Positions 43,250-53,112 are shown, numbered from the stretch's first letter. The stretch: DNA of 64,000 bases from Fallopia convolvulus (GCA_964016875.1 OZ024719.1:29176679-29240678); one strand, 5' to 3'. Numbers and translations are program-made. Notes: generated by a model not told the origin, from the letters alone.

Positions 43250-44767
43250 ATGGTCCACATTCGTGCTACTGATTCTTCTATTTTGCCTCTTGATTCAGAA
43301 ATCGAAAGGACTCTTTCCAGGTTGAGACGTGAAGCTCGAGAACAACTCCGTGAATTACCTTTTAACTTGGATTCTGCTGAAACTGAGACAATGAGAGATC
43401 AGACTTTGAGGCAGTTAACTGCCTCAAACTTTCAACAGCAACCTCTGGCTGTTGAGTTTCCTGCACTGAATGACGGTGTTAAGTTTAAGTTGAAATCGGG
43501 TTTGATCCATCTTTTACCCCAATTCCATGGGCATGGTGGAGAAGATCCAAACAAGCATCTTGCTGAATTTGATCAGGTCTGCTCAAGTATGAAGCCAGCT
43601 GATGTAACGGAGGACCAGATCAAGCTGAGGGCGTTTCCTTTCTCTCTGAAGGATTCAGCCAATGAGTGGCTCTACTATCTTTCTCCAGGATCAATAAATA
43701 CCTGGAATAAGATGAAAGCGGCGTTCTTGGAGAAATACTTCCCTGCCACCAAACAGAACAGTCTGAAGAAGAGCTTGAGCAACATTGAGCAACGGGATGG
43801 GGAGAGTCTGTATGATTATCATGAGCGATTCAAGAGACTGTGTGCCAGCTGTCCATATCATGGGTATTCTGATCAAGACCTGGTACTGTATTTCTTTGGT
43901 GGATTATTGGATGAAGAGCGTAGAATGGTGAATGCAGCTTGTGGTGGGAGCTTCATGAATAAGACACCAGCAGATGCCCTTGAGCTCTTCTCTGAGCTAT
44001 TTGAGAACTCAAGGCATTTCAACAAAAGAATTGGCACTAAAGGAGTCAATGTTGTAGACTCCTCGTCTGTTATAAAAGCTGAAATGGCAGAGTTGAAAGA
44101 TATGATGAAGAGGTTCATGCTCTTAGGAACCCATCAACAATTGAAGGCATGTGAAATCTGTGCTGATACACTACATCCTACTGATGCCTGTCCACAACTC
44201 CAGGAACTTCATGCTGAGGTTAATGCTGTAGGAGGATATGGACTCCCTAGACCTCATTTTGATCCATACTCTAATACATACAACCCAGGTTGGGGGGCCC
44301 ATCGAAATATGAGGTATGGGAATCAAAATCAGCCTCAATATAATCATCAACAAGGTGGAAATCAGCAACCCAGGCAACCCTATGTTCCTAGACCTCCAGT
44401 TCAAAATCAAAACAACTCATTCAATGCTGAAGAGATGTTTTCCAGGCTAGCTAACACAGTAGACCAGCTGGGACAGAACACGCAAACTAGCATCAAGAGT
44501 ACTCAAGCTAGTATCAAAAATATAGAGACACAGATCAGTCATCTGGCTACTGCAGTTAGCAAATTGGAGGCCAAAGATTTTGGAAAATTGCCATCACAGC
44601 CTATCAATCCAAGGGAGAATGTGAGTGCTATCACATTAAGAAGTGGAAAAGAGCTAAACAGGGACGTGGAGGTGGATGACGATCCACGAGCTGACAATTC
44701 TGATTTTCTGAAGAGCGATTCCGCGCCCGCGGTGAACAGTTCCCGCGATCGCGGGACCCCCAACTGA
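43250..44767 (+). CDS. gag: Athila gag polyprotein
   Basis: 505 codons open from ATG at 43,250. N-terminus: SEIERTLSRLRREAREQLREL. The capsid-type retrotransposon gag domain is at about residues 85-230 (FSLKDSANEWLYYLSPGSI, then TWNKMKAAFLEKYFP). A Cys/His segment, CEICADTLHPTDAC (about residues 301-314), is the nucleocapsid knuckle. An Asn/Gln/Pro-rich linker and a coiled segment (NTVDQLGQNTQTSIKSTQAS) follow. The conserved ISAITLRSGK-type block occurs near residue 460. The frame ends at TGA 44,765-44,767, just after the first pair of GC-rich cores, whereas the polyprotein continues in another frame. The stop therefore reflects a frameshift in the dyad-rich linker. Forms virus-like particles in its family. 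Confidence 0.92.
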   Translation: MVHIRATDSSILPLDSEIERTLSRLRREAREQLRELPFNLDSAETETMRDQTLRQLTASNFQQQPLAVEFPALNDGVKFKLKSGLIHLLPQFHGHGGEDPNKHLAEFDQVCSSMKPADVTEDQIKLRAFPFSLKDSANEWLYYLSPGSINTWNKMKAAFLEKYFPATKQNSLKKSLSNIEQRDGESLYDYHERFKRLCASCPYHGYSDQDLVLYFFGGLLDEERRMVNAACGGSFMNKTPADALELFSELFENSRHFNKRIGTKGVNVVDSSSVIKAEMAELKDMMKRFMLLGTHQQLKACEICADTLHPTDACPQLQELHAEVNAVGGYGLPRPHFDPYSNTYNPGWGAHRNMRYGNQNQPQYNHQQGGNQQPRQPYVPRPPVQNQNNSFNAEEMFSRLANTVDQLGQNTQTSIKSTQASIKNIETQISHLATAVSKLEAKDFGKLPSQPINPRENVSAITLRSGKELNRDVEVDDDPRADNSDFLKSDSAPAVNSSRDRGTPN

Positions 44768-44900
44768 GAGCACGGTGATTCTGGAAGAAGCCTCCGTGCC
44801 TGCGGTGACAAACCTCCGCGATCGCGGAGACGGTGAAAAATCGGATCTTGAAAAACCCGATATTCCGCGACCGCAGGACCCTCTCGACCGCGCCCGCGGA
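44700..44900 (+). repeat. Three paired palindromes in the gag-protease linker
   Basis: Cores start at 44,721/44,743 (CCGCGCCCGCGG, CCGCGATCGCGG), 44,794/44,816 (CCGTGCCTGCGG, CCGCGATCGCGG) and 44,865/44,888. Spacings are 22, 22 and 23 bp. They lie inside coding sequence at a linker position. Confidence 0.95.
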
Positions 44901-45776
44901 TCTGTAGCTGAGCCCGAAAATGCCTACATTCGCCCAAATTTCCCTTCTATGGTTTCTCGGAAGCCACCCCCTCCTTTCCCTGAAGCACTGAAAGACACAA
45001 GAAAGCTAGAGAATGACAAGGAGATCTTTGAGACATTTTCCAAGTGTGAGGTAAATATCCCTTTGCTCAATCTAATTAAAAGTGTTCCTAGGTTTGCTAA
45101 ATTTCTGAAAGAATTATGCACTATCAAAAGGAACCAAAAATTAAAAGGAAAACAGAAAGTTAAGGTCAGTGAACATGTCTCCGTTGTATTTCAAAGGCGC
45201 ATGCCTAAAAAGTGCAGTGATCTAGGCATGTTCAGCATTCCCTGCATAATAGGAGAAACTAAAATAGATAAAGCCATGCTTGATTTAGGTGCTTCTATTA
45301 ATGTTATGCCTTACTCTGTTTACACTTCACTAGGCCTAGGACCCTTGCATGAAACTGGTGTTATTGTTCAATTAGCTGATAGATCTACAGTTTACCCGAA
45401 AGGGGTTGTTGAAGATGTCCTTGTTATGGTAGATAATCTGATTTTCCCTGCTGATTTCTATGTGCTTGATATGGATCATGATGTGCATGCTGCACCCATT
45501 CTGTTAGGACGTCCTTTCATGAAAACTGCTAGAACAAAAATTGATATGTGTAAAGGTGTCCTAACTATGGAATTTGATGGGGAGAAATTTGAATATAGTA
45601 TGGATAATGCTATGAAATACCCCCAGGATGATCACTCTCTATGCTCAGTTGATGTAATTGATCAGATTGTACAAGATGTATTTGATACTACTTGTGTAGA
45701 TGAGTTGCAATCTGTTCTAGAAAATGACATAGATCCTGCATGCTCAGATTATGAATTACCTGAGAGATATCATTAA
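44775..45776 (+). CDS. pro: Athila protease region
   Basis: 333 codons in the frame that continues into pol. The linker with the GC-rich cores comes first, then RKPPPPFPEALKD, the conserved FSKCEVNIPLLNLIKSVPRF (45,040-45,099), and the retropepsin with its active site in AMLDLGASINVMPYSVY (45,274-45,324; DLGA where others have DTG/DSG). It ends with LLGRPFMKTARTKIDM (45,503-45,550), the conserved C-terminal strand. A single TAA at 45,774-45,776 separates it from pol in the same frame. Without that one base change protease and RT would be continuous. Confidence 0.9.
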   Translation: MILEEASVPAVTNLRDRGDGEKSDLEKPDIPRPQDPLDRARGSVAEPENAYIRPNFPSMVSRKPPPPFPEALKDTRKLENDKEIFETFSKCEVNIPLLNLIKSVPRFAKFLKELCTIKRNQKLKGKQKVKVSEHVSVVFQRRMPKKCSDLGMFSIPCIIGETKIDKAMLDLGASINVMPYSVYTSLGLGPLHETGVIVQLADRSTVYPKGVVEDVLVMVDNLIFPADFYVLDMDHDVHAAPILLGRPFMKTARTKIDMCKGVLTMEFDGEKFEYSMDNAMKYPQDDHSLCSVDVIDQIVQDVFDTTCVDELQSVLENDIDPACSDYELPERYH

Positions 45777-48647
45777 ATTTTTGCTGATCTGAATGCATGC
45801 TATGACACTCCTGCTGATGCTTTGGCCATTGGGCCCATACCACTAACTCTCCCTAGCGAGAAATTGCTTCCTTCTATAGTACATGCACCGGAAATTGAGC
45901 TTAAACAGCTCCCTGAGCATTTAAAATATGCTTTTCTTGGAGATGGTGACACTCTGCCTGTCATTATTTCCAACAAACTGTCCAAGGAGCAAGAAGACAG
46001 ACTGGTGCAGGTATTGAAAGAGCACAAGACAGCTCTAGGATGGACTATTGCTGACATTAAAGGGATTAGTCCTTCTACATGTGTGCATAGGATCCTCCTA
46101 GACGATGGTGCCAAGCCATCCAGACAGCCGCAAAGAAGGCTCAACCCACCTATGATGGAGGTAGTCAAAAAGGAGGTATTGAAGTTCCTACAGGCAGGTA
46201 TGATTTATCCCATCTTTGATAGTCAGTGGGTTAGTCCGACCCAAGTTGTGCCCAAGAAGGGCGGTATCACAGTGGTAGAAAATGTGCATGGGGAATTAGT
46301 CCCCACACGAGTTCAGACTGGTTGGAGAGTCTGCATTGATTACCGTAAGCTGAATGCGGTAACCAGAAAAGATCACTTTCCCTTGCCATTCATTGATCAA
46401 ATGCTTGAGCGACTTGCCGGTCGTTCCTATTATTGCTTTTTAGATGGCTATTCAGGGTATTTTCAGATTGCTATTGCACCGGAGGATCAGGAGAAAACGA
46501 CATTTACATGTCAGTTTGGCACTTTTGCATACCACAGAATGCCATTCAGATTGTGTAACGCACCCGGTACATTCCAACGGTGTATGGTAAGCATCTTTTC
46601 TGAGTATATTGAGAATTTTATTGAGGTTTTTATGGATGACTTTACAGTACACAGTGATGACTTTGATGCGTGTTTAAACCATCTTTCTTTAGTCCTTCAA
46701 AGATGTGTAGAAACCAATTTGGTTCTAAACTCTGAGAAGTGTCACTTTATGGTTGAGCAAGGCATCGTTTTAGGTCATATAGTGTCATCCAGGGGTATTG
46801 AGGTCGATAAGACAAATATTGATATCATTCAGTCCTTGCCTTATCCTACTAATGTGCGTGAAGTGCGTTCTTTTTTAGGCCATGCAGGGTTCTATCGGAG
46901 GTTTATTAAAGACTTTTCCAAGATCTCGGCCCCATTATGTGATTTGTTGAAAAAGGAGGTGCCCTTTGAGTTCAATGAGGCATGCAAAAAGGCGGTTGAT
47001 GAGCTGAAATCACGCCTAACAAATGCACCAATAATTCAAGCCCCAAATTGGTCTCAAACTTTTGAGATCATGTGTGATGCAAGTGACTACGCTATTGGGG
47101 CTGTTTTGGGTCAAAAAGAAGATAGAGCATCCCATGTTATACATTACGCTTCTATGACCTTAAATGATGCCCAAAGAAACTACTACACCACTGAAAAGGA
47201 AATGCTTGCTGTGGTGTTTGCTTTGGAGAAGTTCAGACAATATCTTTTGGGGACAAAGGTGATAGTATATTCAGACCATGCAGCACTTCGTTATTTAATG
47301 ACGAAGAAGGAGGCTAAGCCAAGACTGATTAGATGGATTCTCCTGCTGAGTGAGTTTGATATAGAGATTAGAGACAAAAAGGGAGCTGAGAATCTGGTGG
47401 TTGATCATCTAAGTCGGCTTATGCACGAGGAAAATATGCCAGGAAGCCAAGATCAGATTCAAGGACGTTTCCCGGACGAAACATTGTTCGAAGTTCGAAA
47501 CAGCGATTCCGCGATCGCGGTGAAGGTATCCCGTGCCCGCGGATCTGTATCTGAGAGCAGCGATTCTGCTGAGCCTTCCGCGATCGCGGAAACCAGCCTC
47601 CGCGCCCGCGGAGCTGAGTTCGATAGCAATTCTGAACCTCGATTTGAAGAATTCATTTTTGGGGTCCATTCATTCCGGCCATGGTATGCAAATATTGTCA
47701 ACTACCTCGTCTCGGGGGAGTTTCCACCTACTTTTACCAAGGCCCAGAAGGACAAGGTTCGTCATGAATCCCGATTCTATGTCTGGGATGATCCTTATTT
47801 ATGGAAGCACTGCACAGATCAGGTAATCCGACGGTGTGTTCCGGATTCTGAGGTACAATCTATCCTTTCTTTTTGTCATTCCTATGCATGTGGGGGTCAT
47901 TTTGGGACTAATAAAACTGCTAGGAAAATTTTAGAAGCTGGATTTTATTGGCCTCATATTTTTAGAGATGCTTATGCTTTCTGTAAATCATGTGATCGTT
48001 GTCAGAGGGTGGGTAATATTTCTAAAAGACATGAGATGCCTCAATCTCGCATGATATTCTATGAAGTTTTTGATGTTTGGGGCATTGATTTTATGGGACC
48101 CTTCCCCTCTTCCTATGGGAATCTGTATATTTTACTTGCGGTGGACTATGTTTCCAAGTGGGTGGAAGCAAAGGCCACCAGAACTGATGATTCAAAAGAA
48201 GTTGCAGGTTTCCTTAAGGACAACATTTTTTCCAGATTTGGGATTCCAAAAGCTCTAATAAGTGACAAGGGTACTCATTTTTGCAACAAGACTGTGAGCG
48301 CTTTATTGAAGAAGTACCATGTCACTCAGAAGATCTCTACAGCCTATCATCCCCAGACCAATGGACAAGTTGAAGTGTCCAACAGGGAGATAAAATCGTA
48401 TCTGGAGAAGACGGTGGCGCCTAACATGAAAGATTGGAGTTTGAGACTCAATGATGCTTTATGTGCCTACTGTACTGCTTACAAGATACCCAAGGGATGT
48501 TTCCCTTCAGATTGGTTTATGGCAAAGGTTGTCACTTGCCGGTTGAGCTTGAGCATAAAGCTTATTGGGCGGTCTAGAAGTGCAATTTCAACATTAAAGA
48601 GAATGGAGAGTTCAGGAAATTACAATTGCAAGAATTGGAAGAGTTGA
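45777..48647 (+). CDS. pol: Athila pol: reverse transcriptase, RNase H, integrase
   Basis: About 940 codons open in one frame. [46 protein letters not shown] and the catalytic FMDDFTVHS (46,628-46,654); FMDD replaces YxDD as in other Athila elements. Connection: [17 protein letters not shown]. RNase [48 protein letters not shown] linker with two GC-rich pairs (47,509-47,611) follows, then integrase: zinc finger [10 protein letters not shown]...CKSCDRC, core [21 protein letters not shown] and [14 protein letters not shown] (D, D, E). Near 48,500 a frameshift leads to a false end at 48,647; the tail continues in 48,626-48,916. Confidence 0.95.
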   Translation: MFADLNACYDTPADALAIGPIPLTLPSEKLLPSIVHAPEIELKQLPEHLKYAFLGDGDTLPVIISNKLSKEQEDRLVQVLKEHKTALGWTIADIKGISPSTCVHRILLDDGAKPSRQPQRRLNPPMMEVVKKEVLKFLQAGMIYPIFDSQWVSPTQVVPKKGGITVVENVHGELVPTRVQTGWRVCIDYRKLNAVTRKDHFPLPFIDQMLERLAGRSYYCFLDGYSGYFQIAIAPEDQEKTTFTCQFGTFAYHRMPFRLCNAPGTFQRCMVSIFSEYIENFIEVFMDDFTVHSDDFDACLNHLSLVLQRCVETNLVLNSEKCHFMVEQGIVLGHIVSSRGIEVDKTNIDIIQSLPYPTNVREVRSFLGHAGFYRRFIKDFSKISAPLCDLLKKEVPFEFNEACKKAVDELKSRLTNAPIIQAPNWSQTFEIMCDASDYAIGAVLGQKEDRASHVIHYASMTLNDAQRNYYTTEKEMLAVVFALEKFRQYLLGTKVIVYSDHAALRYLMTKKEAKPRLIRWILLLSEFDIEIRDKKGAENLVVDHLSRLMHEENMPGSQDQIQGRFPDETLFEVRNSDSAIAVKVSRARGSVSESSDSAEPSAIAETSLRARGAEFDSNSEPRFEEFIFGVHSFRPWYANIVNYLVSGEFPPTFTKAQKDKVRHESRFYVWDDPYLWKHCTDQVIRRCVPDSEVQSILSFCHSYACGGHFGTNKTARKILEAGFYWPHIFRDAYAFCKSCDRCQRVGNISKRHEMPQSRMIFYEVFDVWGIDFMGPFPSSYGNLYILLAVDYVSKWVEAKATRTDDSKEVAGFLKDNIFSRFGIPKALISDKGTHFCNKTVSALLKKYHVTQKISTAYHPQTNGQVEVSNREIKSYLEKTVAPNMKDWSLRLNDALCAYCTAYKIPKGCFPSDWFMAKVVTCRLSLSIKLIGRSRSAISTLKRMESSGNYNCKNWKS
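47505..47615 (+). repeat. Two paired palindromes in the RNase H-integrase linker
   Basis: CCGCGATCGCGG at 47,509 with CCGTGCCCGCGG at 47,531, and CCGCGATCGCGG at 47,578 with CCGCGCCCGCGG at 47,600. Both pairs are 22 bp apart and the polyprotein frame is kept through both. Confidence 0.97.
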
Positions 48648-48916
48648 GATTGGATGCCTATGATAATGTTGTGAATTACAAGAACAAAACCAAAGCATGG
48701 CATGACAAAAACATCCTAAGGAAGGAGTTCAGAGTTGGAGACAAGGTCCTCCTATTTCAGTCCCGTCTCACACTCTTCCCAGGCAAACTCCGTTCCAGAT
48801 GGGCTGGACCATTTACAATCACTCAAGTCTTTCCACATGGGGTTGTGGAATTATTGGATGGGGACTCTCAAAATGTGTTTAAAGTTAATGGTCAGAGACT
48901 AAAAAAAATATCATGA
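48510..48916 (+). pseudogene. Integrase C-terminus (after a frameshift)
   Basis: In a different frame from the main pol ORF, from about 48,510 the reading is [20 protein letters not shown], then a stop at about 48,572 (tag), then [21 protein letters not shown] and, open to 48,916, the basic C-terminal domain with [20 protein letters not shown] and [14 protein letters not shown]. This is the SH3-like integrase tail. Two lesions, one shift and one stop, are needed to explain it. Confidence 0.85.
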
Positions 48917-49828
48917 GGGAGTCAGCCAAGAGGTATTAGAAGAGTTGGATCTTTCCGATCCAAATTCCGGTGTTGGATAAAAGGGCTAAAATGTCGGGCC
49001 AACGACATTAAATAGAGGCGCTGCTCGGGAGGCAACCCGAGGTAAGTTTTCTGTTTATTATTTTAGGTTATCATTTTGAATAGTTTTTTTTATTAGTTTT
49101 TTTTTAGTTTTAGTTTGGTTTCCTTTCAATCTTGTCGGACTAACATGAGGTTACTAGGTTCGAAAGAACAAAAATATTTTGGGGAATTTATTCCTCGAAA
49201 TACACAGAAAAAAAGGCGAACAGGTACTAGAACATAGGTCCGCGATCGCGGGGGCCCTTCACCGCAATTGCGGTACTGTTCATCCGCAAGACAATTAAAA
49301 AAAATAATATATAAAAGTACTTGACGGAAATACCGGTTCTAACCCTCACCTACCGGCCGGCCCTACCCTCTTATCACCTTCTTCTTGTACTTTCAGTTCC
49401 CCTCCATTACCAAGCCTCCATTGTTACAACCTCTCACGCTCTCAAAACCGAAATTTTCCAACTCCACCAAAAATCAAAAATCAAACCCATTTCCTTAACC
49501 CTTTCGCCATTCTAAACCCAAATCCGATTTCCAAATTTCCAAATTCCCACTCAATAATCCTCAAATCCACATCTAAAAATCAAACAAAAATTCTCCAAAT
49601 CTCCCTCAAAACCTCTCCAAATCCACTCATTCCTCTTGGATTTCCCATTAGCAAGACGCTGCGAAGACGCCGCGAGCCACCGCGAGCCACTACGAGCGAA
49701 AAACCAGATCTTGCGAGGAACTGCCTTCCGCGATCGCGGTGACGAGTTTCCGCGCCCTCGGACCCCGACAAAATCCACAATTTCACTCTTTGAGTTTGAT
49801 TTCGCCCTTCTTCGGTTTATTTGTTTCT
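48917..49828 (+). other. Region between pol and the Athila extra ORF
   Basis: Untranslated part with T-rich stretches, two further GC-rich pairs (49,240/49,262 and 49,728/49,750, both 22 bp), and C-rich sequence around 49,330-49,560. No coding domain recognised. Subgenomic expression of the next ORF would need a splice or promoter here; none is evident. Confidence 0.6.
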
Positions 49829-51120
49829 ATGGCTTATCCAGTTAGGCTGAGTAGGGATGAGAAGGCATTGTGGAATGAAATTGATAGGAAAACCATGTTG
49901 TCTACTAAATTTTTTCATGAACCGACATTGCATACGTTGGGTTTATATCAGTCGGTTCAGCAGTTATTACAACGGGGTGGCTTAGGTGGTTTGATCCCTT
50001 TGCATGCACATACATATAAGCCTCTAGTATTGGAATTTCTGGTTACTTACAGAGAGCTTGATGATGGGAGTATTAGCTTTAGATTGATTGAGAGGAATTA
50101 TTCACTGACTAGGAATCAGTTAGGTGAATGTTTGGGGTGACGAGTCAGCCTACAGCTGGTTGGGCTGATATTGAGGATAACGCGGGAGCGATGCATTTCT
50201 GGACTGCAGTGACCCATACTCCGTATAGTCTTGGCCCTGGGTTACAGAATTACAATATTGTTCATCCGGGGTTGAGGCTTTGTCATAAGGTGATTTCTAA
50301 CACCTTTTTAGGGAATGGAGAGGTTAATAAAATGGCTGCTAAGGATGTTTCTATGATGTGGTGTTTGATGGGGGATCAACCTGTGGTCCCTGATTGGGTG
50401 ACATTATTTTTATGAGCTGTGAGGAAGGCCCGGTCTCATCCCGGGAAGATTGCTTTTGGAGGTTTGGTTACTCTGATAGCCTTGCGTTTTGTGAGCTTGG
50501 ATGTTATACGGGGCAAATATAGAGTGGTAGTAGGTGGTGGGATTCGCTTTGATCTGTCACAATTGAAGAAGGCCAAGTGTTAATCTGAGGGTGAGAATGG
50601 AGGTTGGATCTGGCATTGTGGTGGGGATCATGATGCTTATTTACGTCTGCCTAGGGAGTTTGGAGATGAGGTGACAGCTGTTGATTATTATTTGGAGTCT
50701 GATGTGATGGCAGTAGAGAATGAAGAGGAAGAGGACGAGTATGAGCAGTATGATGAGCCTCTGCAGGGACAGCACGAGGCTAGTCCTTCTGGTGATGGAG
50801 ATGTTTCAGAATGGTATGAGGGGATGACTTCTGCTATGGAGCACTTGAGTATGAGGCTTGACTCTATGGCTGATCGGCAGGATTATTTTATCAGAGAGCA
50901 GGCTAGTATGAGGAGTACATTAGCAGATGTAGGGAGGAATGTCAGAGATATGTCCCTCACCATGGATCAGATGAGGGAGCGACAGGAGGCATTTTATCAG
51001 CATTATTGGCCTCAGTCCCTCAGTATTTTCCACCGCCAGGCCCTTCAGTCCCTCAGTCACAGTGAGTCTTCTGTTTTCCTTTCCTATATTTTTTTATCTG
51101 ATTTGTCTTTATTTCATTGA
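49829..51120 (+). pseudogene. Athila extra ORF (ATHILA ORF-1 family, env position)
   Basis: From ATG 49,829 (MAYPVRLSRDEKALWNEIDR) through STKFFHEPTLHTLG, then LVTYRELDDGSISFRLIERN, the frame ends at 50,140 because of a shift. The next frame (50,128 onward) continues with NAGAMHFWTAVTHTPYSLG, KMAAKDVSMMWCLMG, a stop at 50,413, ALRFVSLDVIRGKY, a stop at 50,581, then an acidic stretch (ENEEEEDEYEQYDEP) and a coiled-coil (EHLSMRLDSMADRQDYF). The position after pol and the SFRLxxRxYSLTxxQLG wording fit the protein of unknown function found in Athila elements in the env position. I see no signal peptide or fusion peptide. Confidence 0.75.
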
Positions 51121-51127
51121 GGGCAAT

Positions 51128-51152
51128 GAAAGGTTTAAGTATGGGGGAGGGA
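51128..51152 (+). promoter_or_regulatory. Upstream polypurine-type block
   Basis: GGTTTAAGTATGGGGGAGGG closely resembles the true tract at 51,745-51,761 (GGTCTAAGTATGGGGGAATT) and lies about 620 bp upstream of it. The pol-less element has the same second block. It could prime an additional plus-strand start. Confidence 0.6.
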
Positions 51153-51266
51153 GTACTCACTGTTGTATATATGTACAGATGCATTTCAGTTTTTGCTCAC
51201 TTTTTTTTTTTTGAGATTTAAAAAAAAAGGCCAAAAAAATAAAAAAGAGGCGTAAAAATCCTGGGA

Positions 51267-51294
51267 TGAGCTGAAAACCCGAAAGGGCGGCTCA
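51267..51294 (+). other. 3' UTR hairpin 1 (GAAA loop)
   Basis: Stem TGAGC/GCTCA, then U-G and G-C pairs, an AAAA bulge, a CCC/GGG stem and a GAAA loop. Paired with hairpin 2 at 51,400, which has the same upper part but a different, still complementary lower stem. Confidence 0.8.
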
Positions 51295-51302
51295 GGTAAT
51301 AA

Positions 51303-51321
51303 GCTGGTAACCCGGACCAGC
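51303..51321 (+). other. 3' UTR hairpin between the two
   Basis: GCTGGT (51,303-51,308) is complementary to ACCAGC (51,316-51,321) around an AACCCGG loop. It lies between the two GAAA-loop hairpins. Confidence 0.6.
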
Positions 51322-51399
51322 ATTAGGCTGGGGTAATAAGAGGTTAATGAGAGATGTGAGCAATTGTGAGCACACCTAAAAGAAAAATGAAAAGAGTGA

Positions 51400-51427
51400 T
51401 TAGGTGAAAACCCGAAAGGGCGCCTAA
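51400..51427 (+). other. 3' UTR hairpin 2 (GAAA loop)
   Basis: Stem TTAGG/CCTAA, then the same upper part as hairpin 1 (AAAA bulge, CCC GAAA GGG). Two lower-stem pairs differ from hairpin 1 and both stay complementary (G-C to T-A, C-G to G-C). Confidence 0.8.
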
Positions 51428-51744
51428 GTAGAACGAGTGGTAAAATCAGAGTGTTTCGGATAATATTCTACTTTGGGGTTTGGGGATTACATTTTAGATG
51501 TCGGGTAGATCCTAGGTTGCTCTACATTTTTTGGAGCTTGAGTGTTATATCTTGTATTTATGAGGTGTGTGATTTGAGCTTTCATGTTTTTAGCTCAGTA
51601 TTTCTCTACATGGGTTCGGGTTGTGAGATTATTTTGAGTGTTTTCTAGTTTTAGATCATTTTCTCCCATTACTGTCTGTAGACCTATGTTGATTTGTAAT
51701 GCTTGATTTTATTTTTTTTGAGCTTACTCGAGGACGAGCAAGGT

Positions 51745-51761
51745 CTAAGTATGGGGGAATT
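51745..51761 (+). promoter_or_regulatory. Polypurine tract of the Athila element
   Basis: TAAGTATGGGGGAATT stands directly before the 3' LTR start TGATATGC and is preceded by GAGGACGAGCAAGG, wording shared with the pol-less element (GAGGACAAGCAAG). Confidence 0.9.
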
Positions 51762-52982
51762 TGATATGCTGTATTTCATATAGCATAATTAGGACTAGTT
51801 AATACATTTTATGTATAGATTTAGGTCTATTTAGTTTTGTAACGATATATGAGTAGAAGACCGAATACTTGAAGAAAATTGGAAGAATAGAAGTTGCAAC
51901 TAGAAGATCGAGAAGTGAAGGCCGCGGAGCTTAGCAGTCCGCGGTGGAGCAAGATTCAGTGCCGCGATCGCGGTGGCCTAAGGCCGCGGTCGCGGGTCAA
52001 CGTTGACTCGGAGGAGGATTCTGTAGTCCGCGGTCGCGGAGGTTGTTCACCGCGGTCGCGGAAGTCCACGTCAGCAAGATCCGAGGCGACGTTTTATCTA
52101 TCTGTTTATCTTTTATTTTAGTTGCCTTTTATATTTTTATTCCAATATTTTTCGAGACTATTTAAGTTTAGTTTTCAGACTTTGTTTTGTATTCTGCTAG
52201 ACCTAATTTCAGACCTTTTGTGTTTTTTCTCTCTTATGGAGAACTAAACTCTTTATATTCTATTCGAGTTGAAGCTTTTCAGACTCAAGTTGTTGTAAGA
52301 TTCGTCTATTCAGGTTTATTTCTACAGGTTATTTCAATTCTCTTGTGCTTAATTATTATTGATTGTGTTGATTTCTACTTGTCTGGCCAACTTGTTGGAA
52401 TTGATATTATCTATTGCTAGATCTAGGTTTTCTCGTAGCAAAGCCTAATCTTTGTAGCAACTCAATTTATTTAGGACTCGTTGGACTAAAACAATTGAGA
52501 AGAGATTTGAATGCATGTTGATTGTTTGACTCGTTGGAATTCAATTGCATGTATCCTGTTTATCCTTGTTCTTAATGCTAATATCCTTATTATTTATGAT
52601 TGTTTCATGAATTGTTTGGATGTTAAGTTGCATGTCTCGTTGCCATGTTATAATTCTGGTCAGGATAGGAATAACTGAAAGAAATAACTTGTTTGAATCT
52701 AGGATCAATAACTTGAGGAAGAAAAGTGGATACTTGAATAAAATTGTTTTCCCTAATTGATAAAAATCCAACCTTTACTCTGTTTGTTTGTCTTGTCTGC
52801 TTTAATTTTCCTAGTTTTAGATTAAAATACCAAAAATCCCCCCCTTTTGTTACTTCTTTGAGTTGATAATAATAAAACTTAGGATACAAGTGTCTCTTGG
52901 GTTCGACCCCGACTTACCGACTATACTAGTTGTGTAACTAGGGATTTATCTTTGATTTGGCACGACGACTTTATGTCAGTCA
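51762..52982 (+). repeat. 3' LTR of the Athila element
   Basis: 1,221 bp, nearly identical to the 5' LTR, with an extra segment of about 35 bp near 51,876-51,912. Paired palindromes at 51,962/51,984 and 52,028/52,050. Ends in GTCAGTCA before the ACCAC duplication. Confidence 0.95.
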
Positions 52983-53091
52983 ACCACTAACTTCTTCTTG
53001 CTCATAAAGACTTTTGCATTCACGCTCTTCCTTGATTTCTCGCTTGCTCTTGGGTTTATACCATTAAACGGGCCGATTGAGTTTTGGGCCT

Positions 53092-53112
53092 AACAATACC
53101 CCCAAATCTTGA
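53092..53112 (-). promoter_or_regulatory. Polypurine tract and 3' LTR start of the Tat-like element
   Basis: The minus strand reads CAAGATTTGGGGGTAT followed by TGTTAGGCCC. The G-run before a TG gives the likely tract and LTR start. The LTR then continues left into the Athila insertion point. Confidence 0.55.

Larger units (their letters stand above)
41981..52982 (+). mobile_element. Nearly complete Athila-type Ty3/gypsy retrotransposon
   Basis: 11.0 kb with LTRs 41,981-43,171 and 51,762-52,982, ACCAC duplications at 41,976-41,980 and 52,983-52,987, a tRNA-Asp-type primer site and a polypurine tract. It has gag, protease, RT, RNase H and integrase in order, then an extra ORF of the Athila type. 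The LTRs are very similar, the clearest difference being about 35 bp missing from the left one. A few lesions break the coding regions: a frameshift near 44,765, one stop at 45,774, a frameshift near 48,500 and several in the last ORF. It is the youngest-looking large element here. Confidence 0.95.

Noticed and set aside
44539..44937. 132-codon minus-strand ORF rich in Arg
   Set aside because: Mirror reading of the GC-rich dyads in the gag-protease linker. The plus strand carries the real frame.
49829..51120. Retroviral envelope gene
   Set aside because: The position fits, but I see no signal peptide, fusion peptide or membrane anchor. It reads as the Athila-specific ORF family, so I annotate it as that only.
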